A stretch of 64,000 nucleotides of DNA from Trachythela sp. YZ-2020 (lineage: Eukaryota > Cnidaria > Anthozoa > Malacalcyonacea > Clavulariidae). The position numbers and the translations under genes were made by a program. The stretch covers positions 7,840,001-7,904,000 of the forward strand of contig JADLSH010000395.1 of assembly GCA_016169945.1 (NCBI GenBank), written 5' to 3'. Each line of letters starts with the position of its first letter. Position 1 is the first letter of the stretch. A model generated the notes under the pieces. It worked only from the letters and a program-made list of their open reading frames with translations, did no database searches and was not told the origin of the DNA. Of this stretch, positions 28,912 to 39,064 are shown piece after piece.

Positions 28912-31900
28912 ATGAGACAAGTGAAAGCCCTGCGTGGATACACCAAATCAGTTCAAATACATGGACACATGGATGACATAAATCCTATAAGTGTATTAGA
29001 GGAAACAAGGAAATCGGTTCGTAAAGTAATAAGTGAGGAATTGGAAACCTCACTGGGTATTAAGTTTGTTAGAACCATTGTTATTAAGTTCTACAAGGAG
29101 GGGGAAAAGGCACTCACAACTTATAGGGACGTGTATATTAATAGTAAACCTGATATTATCCTACCGTCATCTGGTGACAGTATAGATAAACAACTACAAA
29201 TTGGTGAAGAGCGGATTATGAATGTGATAGATGCATGGATGGAAGCTGGGTCTGGATGGGCAATTGAAAGCGTTGATGGTCAGTATATTAACTTAAATAA
29301 ATACACTCCACTCAGAGGTAGTAGTTATGTACCATTACCTAAAGAGCTGCAAAATAGTCGTAAAGGATTAATTAATATACAGAATTCTGATAATGAGTGC
29401 TTTAGATGGTGTCATATAAGAATGTTGAACCCTCAAAAAACAAATGCGTCAAGGATTAAAAAGGATGATCGGGCCTTTGTTAAGACGTTGGAGTTAGGGT
29501 ATAGTGGAATTAACTTCCCAGTAACCATGAAGCAATACCCTAAGATTGAGGAGCAATGTGGGATAAATGTTAATGTATTTGGATACTCACAGAAGGGAGA
29601 AAAGTACCCTTTGTATATTAGCAAACGTGGTAATGATAAGGTTCTTAACTTACTGTTATACAACGACCATTATGTACTTATAACGGACTTTAATAGGTTT
29701 ATGTATAATCATACCAAATACCGAGCGAAAAAGCATTTTTGTATGTTCTGTCTACAGTGTTTTAGTAGTGATGAACTACTTGGTAACCATAAGGATGTTT
29801 GTATAACTGTTAATGGCAGACAGTCAGTTCAGATGCCTAAATCCGGTAGTAAGGTTAGGTTTGTTAATTATCATAAACAGCTACAAGTCCCCTTTGTCAT
29901 ATATGCTGACTTTGAGGCCATTCTAAGGGATGGTGGTGATAGTGAAGACCCTGGGAAACTTCAGGAGCATGTTGACTGTGGATATGGATATAAGGTTGTT
30001 TGTGGGTACGATGACTCATTTAGCAAGCCGGTTCAGGTGTATAGAGGGTATAATGCTGTGAATAAGTTTTTGAGGAAGATGTTAGAAGAGGTTGAGTACT
30101 GTAATATAGTTAGAATGGAAGAGTTTAATAAGTGTTTAGTAATGAGTAAAAGTGATGAGAAGCATTATAAGTCTCAAAAAAGCTGTCATATTTGTGGTGA
30201 TGAATACGCAAGTGAGGATATTACTGTTAGGGATCACTGTCACGCCACTGGAAAGTATAGAGGATCAGCTCATCAATTGTGTAACAGAAACTTTAGGATG
30301 ACTAATAAAATACCTGTAATCTTTCATAATCTGAGGGGCTATGATAGTCACCTTATAATGCAGCAAGTTGGTGAGGTGGCTAGTGAATTTGGGTTGACTG
30401 TTAACTGCATTCCAAATAACATGGAGAGATACATGGCTATTATGCTTGGTCCTAATCTGGTGTTTCTAGATAGTATGCAGTATATGAGTAGCTCTTTGGA
30501 TAAGTTAGTTGCTAATGTCACACCTGATAAATTTAAATACACCGCTCAGGAGTTTGGTGATGACATCACAGTAATGTCTAGAAAGGGGGTTTACCCGTAT
30601 GATTACATGAACTCTTTTACAAAGTTTAGTATACCAGAATTACCTAGTATTGAGAAGTTCTACTCCAAATTGGATGACCGCAGCATCTCAGAGGAGGACT
30701 ACGGTCATGCTAAGAAAGTTTGGGAAACATTCAAACTGCGGGATATGGGTGAGTATCATGATCTATATTTGAAAAGTGATGTTGCACTACTGTCTGATGT
30801 ATTTGAGAACTTTAGGGAGACATGTATTGAGAACTACAAGTTGGATCCTTGCCACTACTTCACATCTCCTGGGCTGGCATGGGATGCAATGTTAAAGATG
30901 ACTGGTATTAAGCTTGACCTTATTACAGACATTGATATGTACCAGTTTATTGAAAAAGGTATGCGTGGGGGGATTAGTTACATATCCAAGAGGTATGCTA
31001 AGGCAAATAATCCCTACCTTAGTGACTATGATGAGAATGAGCCAACTAAATACCTTATGTATTTAGACGCCAACAACCTATATGGGTGGGCAATGAGCCA
31101 ATCCTTGCCAACTGGTGGATTTAAGTGGTTGGACCCTCAAAAGGCTGACCTTAGCAAGTACACTTCAGATAGTGATAAGGGAATTTTATTGGAGGTCGAC
31201 TTGGAATACCCTGAGGAACTTCATGATATGCATAATGACTATCCACTAGCACCTGAACACCGGCTGATTGATAAGTCCGAGTTATCTAAGTATTGCCTTG
31301 GTATCTGCAATAAATTCGACCTTAAAACTGGTAATATGAGAAAGCTAATGACTACATTGTATAATAAAAAGAAGTATGTCTGTCATTATGAAAACCTTAA
31401 ACTGTATATGGATCTTGGTATTAAGGTCACTAAAGTTCATAGGATTCTAGAATTTCTTCAGAGTAAGTGGTTAGGAGAGTATATTGACTTTAACACAGTT
31501 AAAAGAACAGCCGCTAAGAATGCCTTTGAGAAGGACTTCTTCAAGCTTATGAATAATAGTGTGTTTGGTAAAACTATGGAAAATCTGAGAAAGAGGGTTG
31601 ATGTTAGACTTGTAACTAATGAAAAACAACTGTCTAAGTTAGTTAGTAAACCAACATTTGTTAGTAGTAAAATAATTAATAGGGACCTAGTAGTTGTTCA
31701 TAAGATCAAGGAGGTACTAACATTGAATCGTCCAGCGTATGTTGGGATGTGCATCCTTGATCTATCTAAAAAGCTGATGTATGACTTCCACTATAACTAC
31801 ACTAAAAAGGTCTACGGTGATAGTGTTAAGCTGCTCTTCACAGACACTGACTCTTTATTGTATGAGATAGTGACTGAGAATGTGTATGAGGATCTAATAA

Positions 31901-32331
31901 AGGATAAAGAACTATTTGATAATAGTGACTACCCCGAGGATAGCCCCTTTTACTTTAAGGAGAATAAGAAGGTGATTGGTAAAATGAAGGATGAGACAGC
32001 TGGAAAACCAATAATAGAATTTGTTGGCCTCCGTAGTAAAAACTACTCCGTGGATATTGGTAATAACAACGTAATAAAGAAATGCAAGGGGGTTAAAAAA
32101 TCAGTGGTTAAGAATAATATTAAACACTCTGACTATAAGAAAGTGCTATTCAAATCAAAGATTCTTAGACATGATATGAAAAGCATTAGAAGTAAAAATC
32201 ACAACCTTGGTACTCACAACATAAATAAGATATCATTAAGTTGTTTTGATGATAAAAGGTATCTACTAGACAATGGAGTTGACTCCCTAGCCTACGGACA
32301 TAGGAATATATCCGCAGAATATTCTGCGTAA
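28912..32331 (+). CDS. Protein-primed family B DNA polymerase
   Basis: 1139 aa from the methionine after AGTAGT; an ATG at 28,897 adds five residues. Order by residue: an N-terminal region with NSDNECFRWCHI (about 160) and YNDHYVLITDFNRFM (about 250), a C2H2-like finger (FCMFCLQCF, near 275), Exo I YADFEAIL (about 330), a zinc HNH-like insertion similar to recombination endonuclease VII (CHICGDEY and DHCHATGKYRG, about 425-450), Exo II HNLRGYDSH (about 472), Pol A YLDANNLYGWA (about 717), Pol B FKLMNNSVFGKTMEN (about 876) and Pol C FTDTDSLLYE (about 975). All catalytic acids are present. It copies the element using a terminal protein, not seen as a separate gene. Confidence 0.95.
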   Translation: MRQVKALRGYTKSVQIHGHMDDINPISVLEETRKSVRKVISEELETSLGIKFVRTIVIKFYKEGEKALTTYRDVYINSKPDIILPSSGDSIDKQLQIGEERIMNVIDAWMEAGSGWAIESVDGQYINLNKYTPLRGSSYVPLPKELQNSRKGLINIQNSDNECFRWCHIRMLNPQKTNASRIKKDDRAFVKTLELGYSGINFPVTMKQYPKIEEQCGINVNVFGYSQKGEKYPLYISKRGNDKVLNLLLYNDHYVLITDFNRFMYNHTKYRAKKHFCMFCLQCFSSDELLGNHKDVCITVNGRQSVQMPKSGSKVRFVNYHKQLQVPFVIYADFEAILRDGGDSEDPGKLQEHVDCGYGYKVVCGYDDSFSKPVQVYRGYNAVNKFLRKMLEEVEYCNIVRMEEFNKCLVMSKSDEKHYKSQKSCHICGDEYASEDITVRDHCHATGKYRGSAHQLCNRNFRMTNKIPVIFHNLRGYDSHLIMQQVGEVASEFGLTVNCIPNNMERYMAIMLGPNLVFLDSMQYMSSSLDKLVANVTPDKFKYTAQEFGDDITVMSRKGVYPYDYMNSFTKFSIPELPSIEKFYSKLDDRSISEEDYGHAKKVWETFKLRDMGEYHDLYLKSDVALLSDVFENFRETCIENYKLDPCHYFTSPGLAWDAMLKMTGIKLDLITDIDMYQFIEKGMRGGISYISKRYAKANNPYLSDYDENEPTKYLMYLDANNLYGWAMSQSLPTGGFKWLDPQKADLSKYTSDSDKGILLEVDLEYPEELHDMHNDYPLAPEHRLIDKSELSKYCLGICNKFDLKTGNMRKLMTTLYNKKKYVCHYENLKLYMDLGIKVTKVHRILEFLQSKWLGEYIDFNTVKRTAAKNAFEKDFFKLMNNSVFGKTMENLRKRVDVRLVTNEKQLSKLVSKPTFVSSKIINRDLVVVHKIKEVLTLNRPAYVGMCILDLSKKLMYDFHYNYTKKVYGDSVKLLFTDTDSLLYEIVTENVYEDLIKDKELFDNSDYPEDSPFYFKENKKVIGKMKDETAGKPIIEFVGLRSKNYSVDIGNNNVIKKCKGVKKSVVKNNIKHSDYKKVLFKSKILRHDMKSIRSKNHNLGTHNINKISLSCFDDKRYLLDNGVDSLAYGHRNISAEYSA

Positions 32332-32364
32332 TTGTTGCGCAAAAATACTTGAAAAGCATAACCA

Positions 32365-32552
32365 TATAGTATAGGAAATAGGGGTATCGGTCATAGTTTC
32401 AGACTGACCGCGTTTCTACGCAAATATAACGGCGTGAGTGGTGACCATAGTGCGTCTGGGACTCCCGGAAGTGGTCTCCGCAAACTCCCTAGGTTTGCGT
32501 GGGAGGGCGGTTTTAGAAAAAGTGTGCTCGTACCCCTATTTCCTATACTACT
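32365..32552 (-). repeat. Polinton right terminal inverted repeat
   Basis: Reverse complement of the left repeat. The inner edge (TAGTATAGGAAATAGGGGTA) lacks one base match compared with the left copy. The outer edge ends CCTATACTACT and is followed by the duplicated CACATT. Confidence 0.95.
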
Positions 32553-32558
32553 CACATT

Positions 32559-34705
32559 GTTGCTATATTAATATTTTTTTATTAATTATTTTTTATTATT
32601 GCTGTTTGTATGTTATGGTATATTATGTGTATGTGTTATGTCTGTTATGCTATTTGCCAGAAATGGTATGATGGAATTAAATATATATTTATTATTGATG
32701 GTTAGGGTACTTCATATTAGCAAATTATAGTAGACTTAATAGTCAAATATATATTGTCAAAAAATTGCTAAAATATTGTGTCAAATGAAGAAATAAAGTT
32801 ACTTACTATTACTACAAGTTGCAATCGACTTTTCGGTGTTGATTTGGTGTGATTTTAAATCCACTTTGAGGGGAATGTAATATTAAGGAGAAGGCAGGTC
32901 AATGCAGCTCCAACGAACTCGCATTGGCTTCACAAATATTTCTCGCGTCGCATAATAATGCATCGAATCGCCAAAAAAACCAAACCAGATCCATAAAGCC
33001 CATTACATTTCACATCACATTCATTATCTTCAGCAAACACAAGAGATTTTTTGTCAGTGAAAATCCAGAGGCACCGTGGCTGTCGATACCCGGGGATATT
33101 CAGTTGAGAGCTCGCGAGTTCGAATTACACTCTCTATTGTTATTGGTTGATTCGAACATGTTCACACGACAACAATGTAATGTAACCTTCCTTTAACCAC
33201 CACCTGGTTGCTGAATATAGACATTTAATAACTTACATACCTTCCTAAACAATTGCAAAGCAAAGTGGCAATGATGCAAGTCTGTAAGATCTCCCTAATG
33301 GCATATCTACACAGTCGCCGCGCAAACGGGACATTTTGCACTCACACGCTCAATGAAATGTCAATGCAAATGCATTTGATATGATGGAAAAAATTAAATG
33401 CGCACATTTTCGTACTGGATGCACAAACTCGAAAATCGGCCGCGCTAAATTTCAGAACATTTTGATCTTGGTCACACACTTTGCAAACTTTCCAGTCTGG
33501 CCTTTTACTTATAAATTAGTTTTTGAAATGAAATCAGGTGAAAATATACAAATTATCTCGCGTGAAATGATTTCGCTTTCCTTTTAAGTTGGAACTTTTT
33601 GATAGCATAAAATATAGGATATTTTAATTGGAAAAAAATGAAAATCTATGTAAATAAAACAACATTTTACGGCTATATTAAAATACATCAACAATATAAG
33701 AAACTTTCCATATTTTTTTGACCATCTATCTCTATCCTTTTTTATAAAGTATAAACGATAAATGTGTTCCGCAGCTTTTCCTGAAGTCCCAAAAAGCGAT
33801 TTATAAGTTATAATTCAGACTTACTGATATATGACTTACTCATGTTTTTTTATAATTCGCTCATTCCACTCCTAACAAAGATAAGTGAGATGACCACCCA
33901 TCACACCCATGAAACATAGCCATGCACCCGCAAAACTTGATGAACTTTGGATTTCCCATTGCTTTCCTTTTTTCCTGGCCTGAGTTGTCCCGGCAAAGCG
34001 AGTTGGAAATCACATGTGCACTGCTTTTTATATTGAAAATATAAACAAATATAACATTAGAAGAAACCGAAAGTAGTGTTACTGTAAAATGTTCATTTGT
34101 GTTTCAATAGACGCGTCAATAGATGCAAAGCGACTGCATTTTACGAATGTACAAGCGAAAAATTGGCAATGGGTTTGACATGCTTGCAAATTTTTGCCAA
34201 CCCAAATTTTCCACCCCGTATACAGGAATACTTCGAATCGGACTTTGAAGCAATATACTTTATAATTGTTCCTCCGCAATAATTTAGAACAATTAAAGAC
34301 ATCGTTAGTTATTCAAATTAATGATTACCAAGTTTGATAAAATCTAGCTACGGATACGTATAGGCTATGTGAGCACTTGGAAGCTCTAATTTTAACTATT
34401 TAAATAGAGGTTATTTACCTGTGGCGCGGAATGACTTTTATTTTCAGCTGGTGAAAACACCACTGCCACACAGGCTACAAGTTGACAGGCCAGGTATAAT
34501 CACAGATTAAAATAGCACAGTAATATTTAATCTGTAGTATAACTATAATCCCAGCACAATAGCAATGGGTTTGCTTTCAATATACCCACACAATGGCAAG
34601 GATTCATTTTGTATACCTAGACAATTGCAACATTCAATTTTTATATGTGGCCTTTATGTAGCACCTTATGGAGTCTGATAAAAAAATCTTTAAGTTGACC
34701 AAAAT
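32559..34705. other. No gene supported; right flank of the Polinton
   Basis: AT-rich sequence with scattered AATAAA. Short open frames have no recognisable domain and no splice support. Confidence 0.5.
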
Positions 34706-35413
34706 AAGCCAGTTTAGAGTTGCGACTGCACATCCAAATGAAGCGTTCTGCGTCGGGATAAATTGCAGTTATTTCATAACAATCCTGGTCAAAACATCAA
34801 CGCCACTTACAGTTATCTCGTCATATTCAGTTGCCTCGTAACTAAATTAGAGAACCTCCCCCTTACCCCCACCGAACAATGTTGAGTGGTGTCCCATAAC
34901 ATGTTTACAGCATTTAGCATAGAATCAACATTGTTTTTGGGGCAAGGGGGGCCATTAAATGAGAAAACCTAGACGTTTTATAGTTAGGAATGTCAAAAGG
35001 GACATATTTATTAGAGTGTAGTTGATGGTTTTGGCCAGGATTGTAGCTAAGACTGGAGAATTATAATATGCATATCAAAGTATTCAACTGTTCAATAATT
35101 TATTTGTCTTTCACATCTAGCCACAATAGATATGTCATTAAATAATTTTTGTATTAGCATATTTTATCTTCTGTGTAAGCAAAATACAGAAAGGTGCACT
35201 TAATAAGGGAATACATTTTCAACTAATAAGTAATAAAGCGAGTCAACAGTGAGGAAAGTAATTGTTCTTCAAGCAATATTTGCCATATTCAAATGATGAT
35301 TGAACAGTTGAATTTGATATGCATATTTTAATTTTTCGGGTCTCTGCTACATATCATCATGTTATGATTCAACTGCAATGTTATCCCGACAACTCAGAAC
35401 TGGCTTATAGCGT
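34706..35413. repeat. Long inverted-repeat element with a smaller MITE nested in its left arm
   Basis: Left-arm blocks ATAAGCCAGTT...CGGGATAA...TTGCAGTT (34,706-34,778) and TATGCATATCAAA..TTCAACTGTTCAA (35,070-35,096) recur inverted at 35,285-35,413. The left arm is interrupted at 34,779-35,044 by a second inverted-repeat element with ends ACAATCCTGG...ATCAAC. Removing that insertion makes the two arms collinear. Confidence 0.6.
34779..35044. mobile_element. Nested MITE, about 266 bp
   Basis: Ends ACAATCCTGGTCAAAACATC and, inverted, ACAATCCTGGCCAAAACCAT. No coding capacity. Its insertion splits the arm of the surrounding inverted repeat. Confidence 0.6.
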
Positions 35414-37017
35414 TGTTATTCTTGATAAATTATGCAATAGTATAGTATTAAAATACAATAACAGCAAAAGTTAAACAAAAATATAATGAACACTCAAATA
35501 GTAACGTCTTACCTTTTACGTAAGGAGAAATAACTTTGTGTGTTCTACTGTTTTTCATACATGAAAGCTAGCGAAATCCTCAAGTGGACAAATGCTGAAA
35601 CTAGTAGCATAGAATATGGAATGAATAGAAGGTCACTCCTTTGATGTTTTTTTGATGGCTGCCATGTTGCTGGCCAGAAAAGTGCAGCCAGAACAATAGG
35701 GAAATGTATTGTGAAATGGACATCGCTGCTACTAAATCGCGCTTTTAAGCAATTTTGGTGAATAAACCCAACTGTGTGCATCGGAAATATAAATGAGAAA
35801 GGTAAGAGAGTAATTTTGATGTTTTAATTCTAAATGAAAGTGTTTCATGAGATAGCTTGTGTGGGTCGACATGGCACCAGAGTGCCAATACAGTTCACTT
35901 TCATATAGAATTTTAGAGCAAGATATTTTGTTGAAAGCACAGTATTGAAATGGTATTCTTCATACTATAGATTAAAAATTTATGGTACTTTCATTTCATT
36001 TTGCCTACATATTTATGGGACAAATTCGACCTAGAATTTGACAATGATCTTTATGTTTGCTTACCAGTCAGAACGGGCCCGAGTCAAAACAGCCCCAAGT
36101 CAAGTCAAACATCGTTTGGTTTAAGTATTAATGATTTAATTGGTTACACTGCAAAGCATCTATAAAATGAATCAAGAAACTCTGTATACGTATACTCTAT
36201 AGATTATTAGAATGCATTTAAATATTAGCAACAATCGTTTCATTTTAAGTATTACTCTAAAAATCGTTTCGTGTCAGCCTTAGCTAAAGTTAAAGTGATA
36301 CAGCCATGATGATGCATTAATGTTGTCCTCTACAAAGCTGGTCACTGAAACCAACATTTTTTAGCTCCTGGCCGTATGTCTCGCCAGTATTTCAATTCAA
36401 TGGAGAATTTAGACAAAAATAAAATACCCAAACTAACTGTTCCATGTGAAAAAATTCCTGATTCAAGCGTGTGATCCGCTTACTCAATGCTTCAGGCGCT
36501 TAGTGCCAATGGTTCATAATTTGGAAATTTTTGGCATTTACAACCTAATAATCTTATGATACAATCTCATAGTAATAAATATAAATCATTTGTGTTTCAT
36601 CATGAACTGATTTTATAAACACATGCGTTTTGACTAACAAAGTTGGCAGGGGCAGTTTTGACTGGCGGAGGTGGGGGGCGTTTTGACTGGCAGAGACAGG
36701 ACCATTTTGACCTGGGGCCGTTTTGAACGGACACCTTGTTTACGTCTCCAACTAAATAAAAATTGGTGTCTGAGACTCTTGAGTAGAGTCAAAGTTGAGT
36801 GTTTATTGGCTTATTTTATAATATTGTAGATGTAATTCCTGGTTATTATGATAAAGGCTGAACAGTTATTCATGAAAAGTAAAAGGATGTTGCCTGGTTG
36901 TGCGAGTGACAAGAAAACTGTCAATGGGGATTACTGTAGTAAAGAACTGAAAACCAAAAAAATACTAAAATATTCTATAGTTAATTAATAACCCATTAAC
37001 TGGCACTACCCTACCAC
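35414..37017. other. No gene supported; a GTTTTGAC-rich inverted pair inside
   Basis: Near 36,070 AACGGGCCCGAGTCAAAAC is faced by an inverted TTTTGACCTGGGGCCGTTTT near 36,706, with further CGTTTTGACTGGC repeats at 36,650-36,700. This could be a degraded MITE of about 0.67 kb. The rest holds nothing I can name. Confidence 0.35.
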
Positions 37018-38146
37018 TAGGCTCAAGTCGATTGTGCTAGCATAATTTTTGGCATAATTTGACAAAACGAGCATAATTTTTAGATTTTTTGTCAAAAAGC
37101 AATGCTAGCATACTTTGTATTTTGAAGACCGGAAGTGCTAAAACCAGGCTCAAATATACCTTACCGTAATGATAAGTTGACTTCAGACATAAAGCAAGCT
37201 CTCCAAATAAATGGTCGGCGATGTCTAGGGCCTAGTTTGGATAGTTTTTTAGTTTTTTGGGGGAAGAACCAGAAGTCTAGAAAACCTTGTTCCCAGTCCC
37301 ACTCTCATAGGTGTGACAACATGACTTTCAGGTAATCCAAGGAATGTTCCCCTACACGATCAAGTAAACCAATTTTCTGACGAGAATTTAATTGTCAAAG
37401 GAAGTTCGATTTTTTGCAATGTTTGCAAAGAGGTTGTGTCATCCAAAAAGAGCATTTTGAAATCCCACTGTGCCTCGAAGAAACACGCCATTGGAAAGGA
37501 AAATTTAAAGAAATCCAAGTTCAGAGAGCAAACTATCGTCCAGGCCCTAAGTCGAGAGAAAACCGTCAAGACAAAACGCTTCCCTTAGATCAACAGGCAT
37601 ACTGCCAGGATCCAGAAAATAGACAAGCTACGTCCTCCATTAGAGAAAAACTGTCATTGTCTCAGTCACAGCTCCAATCTACGGCAGTACATTGCAATTG
37701 TTTTCAAGCACGAAATTGAAAACATTAAGAAATAACTATCTTTACAAGAGGGAGAAACTACAAGGGATGTGTCAGTAATATTTGATGGGAGTACCAGACA
37801 AGGCGAGGCTATCCTCTAATGACTGAGGTTTTCAGTATCCTCGCAGCATCCTTTAATGATCAGCAATACCATGCACTTGCTGATTACATACAAGCAAGTG
37901 TAATGCTTCAAAATAACAATCGTTAAAACACAGAGTGCTGTAATAGCACCGGGTTTCAGCCCGCACAGTATTACTTATCTCATCTAAGAGATTTATTAAT
38001 ATAAGAGGTTAATAAAACTCACCTTTCTTATTACTCAAATTATGCTTAAAACTCAAATTATGCTTCCTTGAGCATAATTTGGATAAAAAACGAGCAGTGC
38101 AACTAGATAATATGCCAGTTTTACTGGCACAATTGACTCGAGCCTA
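37018..38146 (+). mobile_element. Degraded hAT-like element with short inverted ends
   Basis: Ends TAGGCTCAAGTCGATTGTG (37,018) and inverted TAGGCTCGAGTCAATTGTG (to 38,146). Inside, broken frames read FSDENLIVKGSSIFCNVCKE with a C-x2-C...H-x5-H finger and later VSVIFDGSTRQGEA near 37,770, a pattern I associate with CGGBP1/hAT-type transposases. No 8-bp target duplication could be recognised, and many stops are present. Confidence 0.5.
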
Positions 38147-38473
38147 CCTGGATAGCATGATGGCAAGTGTATTAAAATCTATATTTCCCCCGCACCAGGC
38201 TGCAGAGTATGGCAGCGATGCACCCAGGATAAATTAATGCAATAACAGTGGTGCACTTAGGGGGAGGACTTTTTTCCATGCACAATATTTTTTTCGGCTG
38301 CTTTGGTTTTGCAGAAATATTTTTGCACTAAAATTTTGTGCATAAATTTTCATTATGAAAGCTCTGATTGAAATTTGGAACATGAGCAAATAAGTTTTGG
38401 TTTTGGTATAATATTTTTAGCATAATTGCAGTTTTGGTATAAAATTCCACCTACAAAATCCCTATGTACAGTA
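38147..38473. other. No gene seen
   Basis: AT-rich, with GGTATAATATTTTTAGCATAA-like short repeats. Nothing supported. Confidence 0.4.
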
Positions 38474-38578
38474 TAACCCATTAACTGGCAGTACTCTGCC
38501 ACTGACAAGTAAAATCATCTGGCATTAGACAGAGTAAAATACTAAAGTAGGGTGCATTGCCAGCAAATTAATGGGTTA
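38474..38578. mobile_element. Tiny MITE, 105 bp
   Basis: Ends TAACCCATTAACTGGCA (38,474) and inverted TAACCCATTAATTTGCTGGC (to 38,578). A further left end, TAACCCATTAACTGGCACTA, occurs at about 36,989 just before the hAT-like element, so a second copy may have been split by that insertion. Confidence 0.55.
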
Positions 38579-38645
38579 ACATTTAAGGTCATGTTACACA
38601 AGGCAATGCCTAGTTACTGCAATTTAGTATATAGTTGATATCTAT

Positions 38646-39042
38646 ATAGTGTTATATCTAAATACAGAGGTTGGCTGTTGTGTAAGACTACCTGAAAAAT
38701 ACAATGAGAACTTCGACGTTTCGAGCGAAGGCCCTTCGTCTGGAAGTTAGTAGAATGGGTCAGGGGAAAAACATGTGCTTTTATGGTGAATACAAAAGCG
38801 ATCATGTGATAAAAAATAAACCAATCAGATGGATTTAAACTATAAACAAAATATGGAAATCACATCGAAAAATATATTAGCGTATAAGTAGCAGCGAACA
38901 AGGATAACAAAGCAAGAAAGACAGAAAACAAGGAACAAATATTAGATAAGGTGAGATGTAGAGTATCTGCTGATGGCAGACATAAACAGATAGGAGTTAA
39001 ATGTAAGAGAGCGCTCATTAATGCTGAGAGGATGAATGGTGC
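38646..39042 (-). repeat. Downstream pseudo-LTR of the Penelope-like element
   Basis: Reverse complement of 41,583-41,985, including CACATGATCGCTTTTGTATT and CTTCCAGACGAAGGG blocks. Confidence 0.8.
38708..38745 (-). ncRNA. Hammerhead-ribozyme-like motif in the pseudo-LTR
   Basis: On the minus strand, CAGACGA, then GGGC-loop-GCTC as stem II, then GAAAC and a short stem III with GTT. This is the hammerhead layout reported for Penelope-like elements, except that the invariant CUGANGA is CAGACGA here. The same change appears in the other pseudo-LTR (41,891-41,930), which also has a damaged GAAAC block. Activity is doubtful. Confidence 0.45.
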
Positions 39043-39064
39043 CAAGTTGGTAAATGATACGCAT

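Larger units (their letters stand above)
16936..32552. mobile_element. Polinton/Maverick element, 15.6 kb, with target-site duplication
   Basis: About 188-bp terminal inverted repeats at 16,936-17,123 and 32,365-32,552 start AGTAGTATAGG, beginning with the AG usual for Polintons. They are flanked by an exact 6-bp duplication, CACATT, at 16,930-16,935 and 32,553-32,558. Six-bp duplications are the hallmark of this superfamily. Inside are a protein-primed PolB, a retroviral-type integrase, a packaging ATPase and a double-jelly-roll-like capsid protein, which define the group. A pogo/Tigger transposon (25,608-27,382) is nested inside. Integrase and one capsid-like gene are broken, so this copy is probably not mobile by itself. 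Confidence 0.95.

Noticed and set aside
33090..33150. GAGTTCGAATT string resembling a tRNA B box
   Set aside because: No A box or cloverleaf can be drawn around it.
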